Part shown: positions 63,729 through 64,000 of the stretch, in pieces
How positions within the stretch are numbered: the stretch's first letter is position 1
Layout of the letters: every line of letters starts with the position of its first letter
Assembly: GCF_026586665.1 (NCBI RefSeq)
Contig: NZ_JAODIY010000011.1
Span: forward strand, 184,533-248,532
Length of the DNA stretch: 64,000 bases
Origin: Halovenus rubra
GTDB lineage: Archaea > Halobacteriota > Halobacteria > Halobacteriales > Haloarculaceae
Direction: 5' to 3'
Made by a program: the position numbers and the translations under genes
The notes under the pieces: model-generated
The model's input: only the letters and a program-made list of their open reading frames with translations
The model's database searches: none
Told to the model about the DNA's origin: nothing

Positions 63729-64000
63729 TCAGTCCTGGGCGTTCACCCGTGGGTAGTCGGCTCCGCGAAGCGCCGCCAAGGTATCTTCGGCCTCGCCCGA
63801 ATCGATCGTCGCTGCGGCCACCTCAACGCCCTCCGCGATGGAATCGACGTCGCCACCGGCGTAGATCCGAATGCCAGCGTTGACCGCCACCGCATCGGCC
63901 AGCGAGTCTGTTCGCTCGCCCGCGAGGACGGCCTCGGTGGCACGGGCGGAGTCCGACCGGACGTTATCGACCTCGATGTCGCTTCGGTCGAAGTCAAACC
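63729..64000 (-). CDS. trpD: Anthranilate phosphoribosyltransferase, C-terminal part (cut by window end)
   Basis: Only the last 90 or so codons are visible. ARATEAVLAGERTDSLADAV followed by AVNAGIRIYAGG is the usual TrpD C-terminus, where anthranilate phosphoribosyltransferase closes with helices over the active site. The gene is convergent with the precorrin-2 dehydrogenase gene, 6 bases away, and has the same high G+C. A TrpD-like paralogue cannot be excluded from the tail alone. Confidence 0.75.
   Translation of the reverse strand, partial: FDFDRSDIEVDNVRSDSARATEAVLAGERTDSLADAVAVNAGIRIYAGGDVDSIAEGVEVAAATIDSGEAEDTLAALRGADYPRVNAQD

Noticed and set aside
1-64000. CRISPR array or intact insertion sequence
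   Set aside because: No regularly spaced direct repeats, no transposase frames and no terminal inverted repeats were found by reading both strands. Only integrase fragments were seen.

Overview
The window reads as a piece of a haloarchaeal (class Halobacteria) chromosome. The support is: acidic predicted proteins; many genes with a haloarchaeal TATA box (TTTAWA type) about 25-30 bases before the start codon and so probably leaderless transcripts; archaeal ribosomal proteins S12 and S7; an archaeal split GMP synthetase glutaminase; ECF-type biotin uptake; F420-dependent NADP reductase; Bat-type HTH_10 regulators; and several families known mainly from haloarchaea. Gene density is high, intergenic spaces are short, and most of the window has moderate G+C. 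The genus cannot be fixed from the sequence alone.

Layout. 1-7 kb: the start of an XPD/Rad3-type helicase, an orphan osmoprotectant-binding lipoprotein, a membrane histidine kinase, a GH2-like protein and a coiled-coil protein. 7.4-15 kb: a five-gene cluster of pilin-like and large secreted proteins, tightly coupled in part, next to a divergent HerA/FtsK-like ATPase. No motor ATPase or membrane platform gene lies with it, and a gene-free gap carrying a 21-bp inverted repeat interrupts it. 15-25 kb: a DUF420 protein, rpsL-rpsG cut off from the rest of the str operon, bioY with its ECF module, and hydantoinase/oxoprolinase hyuA-hyuB. 25-35 kb: small conserved proteins, a UbiA prenyltransferase, thiC, tRNA-Ser(CGA), an M48 protease, a GMP synthetase subunit, tRNA-Cys(GCA) beside decayed integrase debris, and a cytosolic THI5/ThiY-like protein. 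35-46 kb: a multi-PAS kinase, an RND transporter, a Bat-like regulator, a hydrolase, a Gfo/Idh/MocA oxidoreductase and a short decayed stretch. 45-62 kb: dense housekeeping genes (HIT, map, asparaginase, S9 peptidase, icd, SDR, UspA, CDP-alcohol phosphatidyltransferase, thrB, NUDIX, bactofilin-like protein, YchF, metallophosphoesterase, npdG). 62.35-63.05 kb: a gene-free stretch with a broken integrase N-terminus. After it G+C rises sharply, into a precorrin-2 dehydrogenase gene and the 3' end of trpD.

How genes work together: bioY with its ATPase and T subunit forms a biotin importer. hyuA and hyuB overlap and probably make one enzyme. thiC and the THI5/ThiY-like protein both concern the thiamine pyrimidine but lie about 5 kb apart. 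The 7.4-15 kb cluster probably builds a cell-surface or secretion structure. It is the best candidate here for an undescribed system, but its function is inferred only from pilin-like N-termini and gene order. DUF numbers are given from memory of the families and were not searched.
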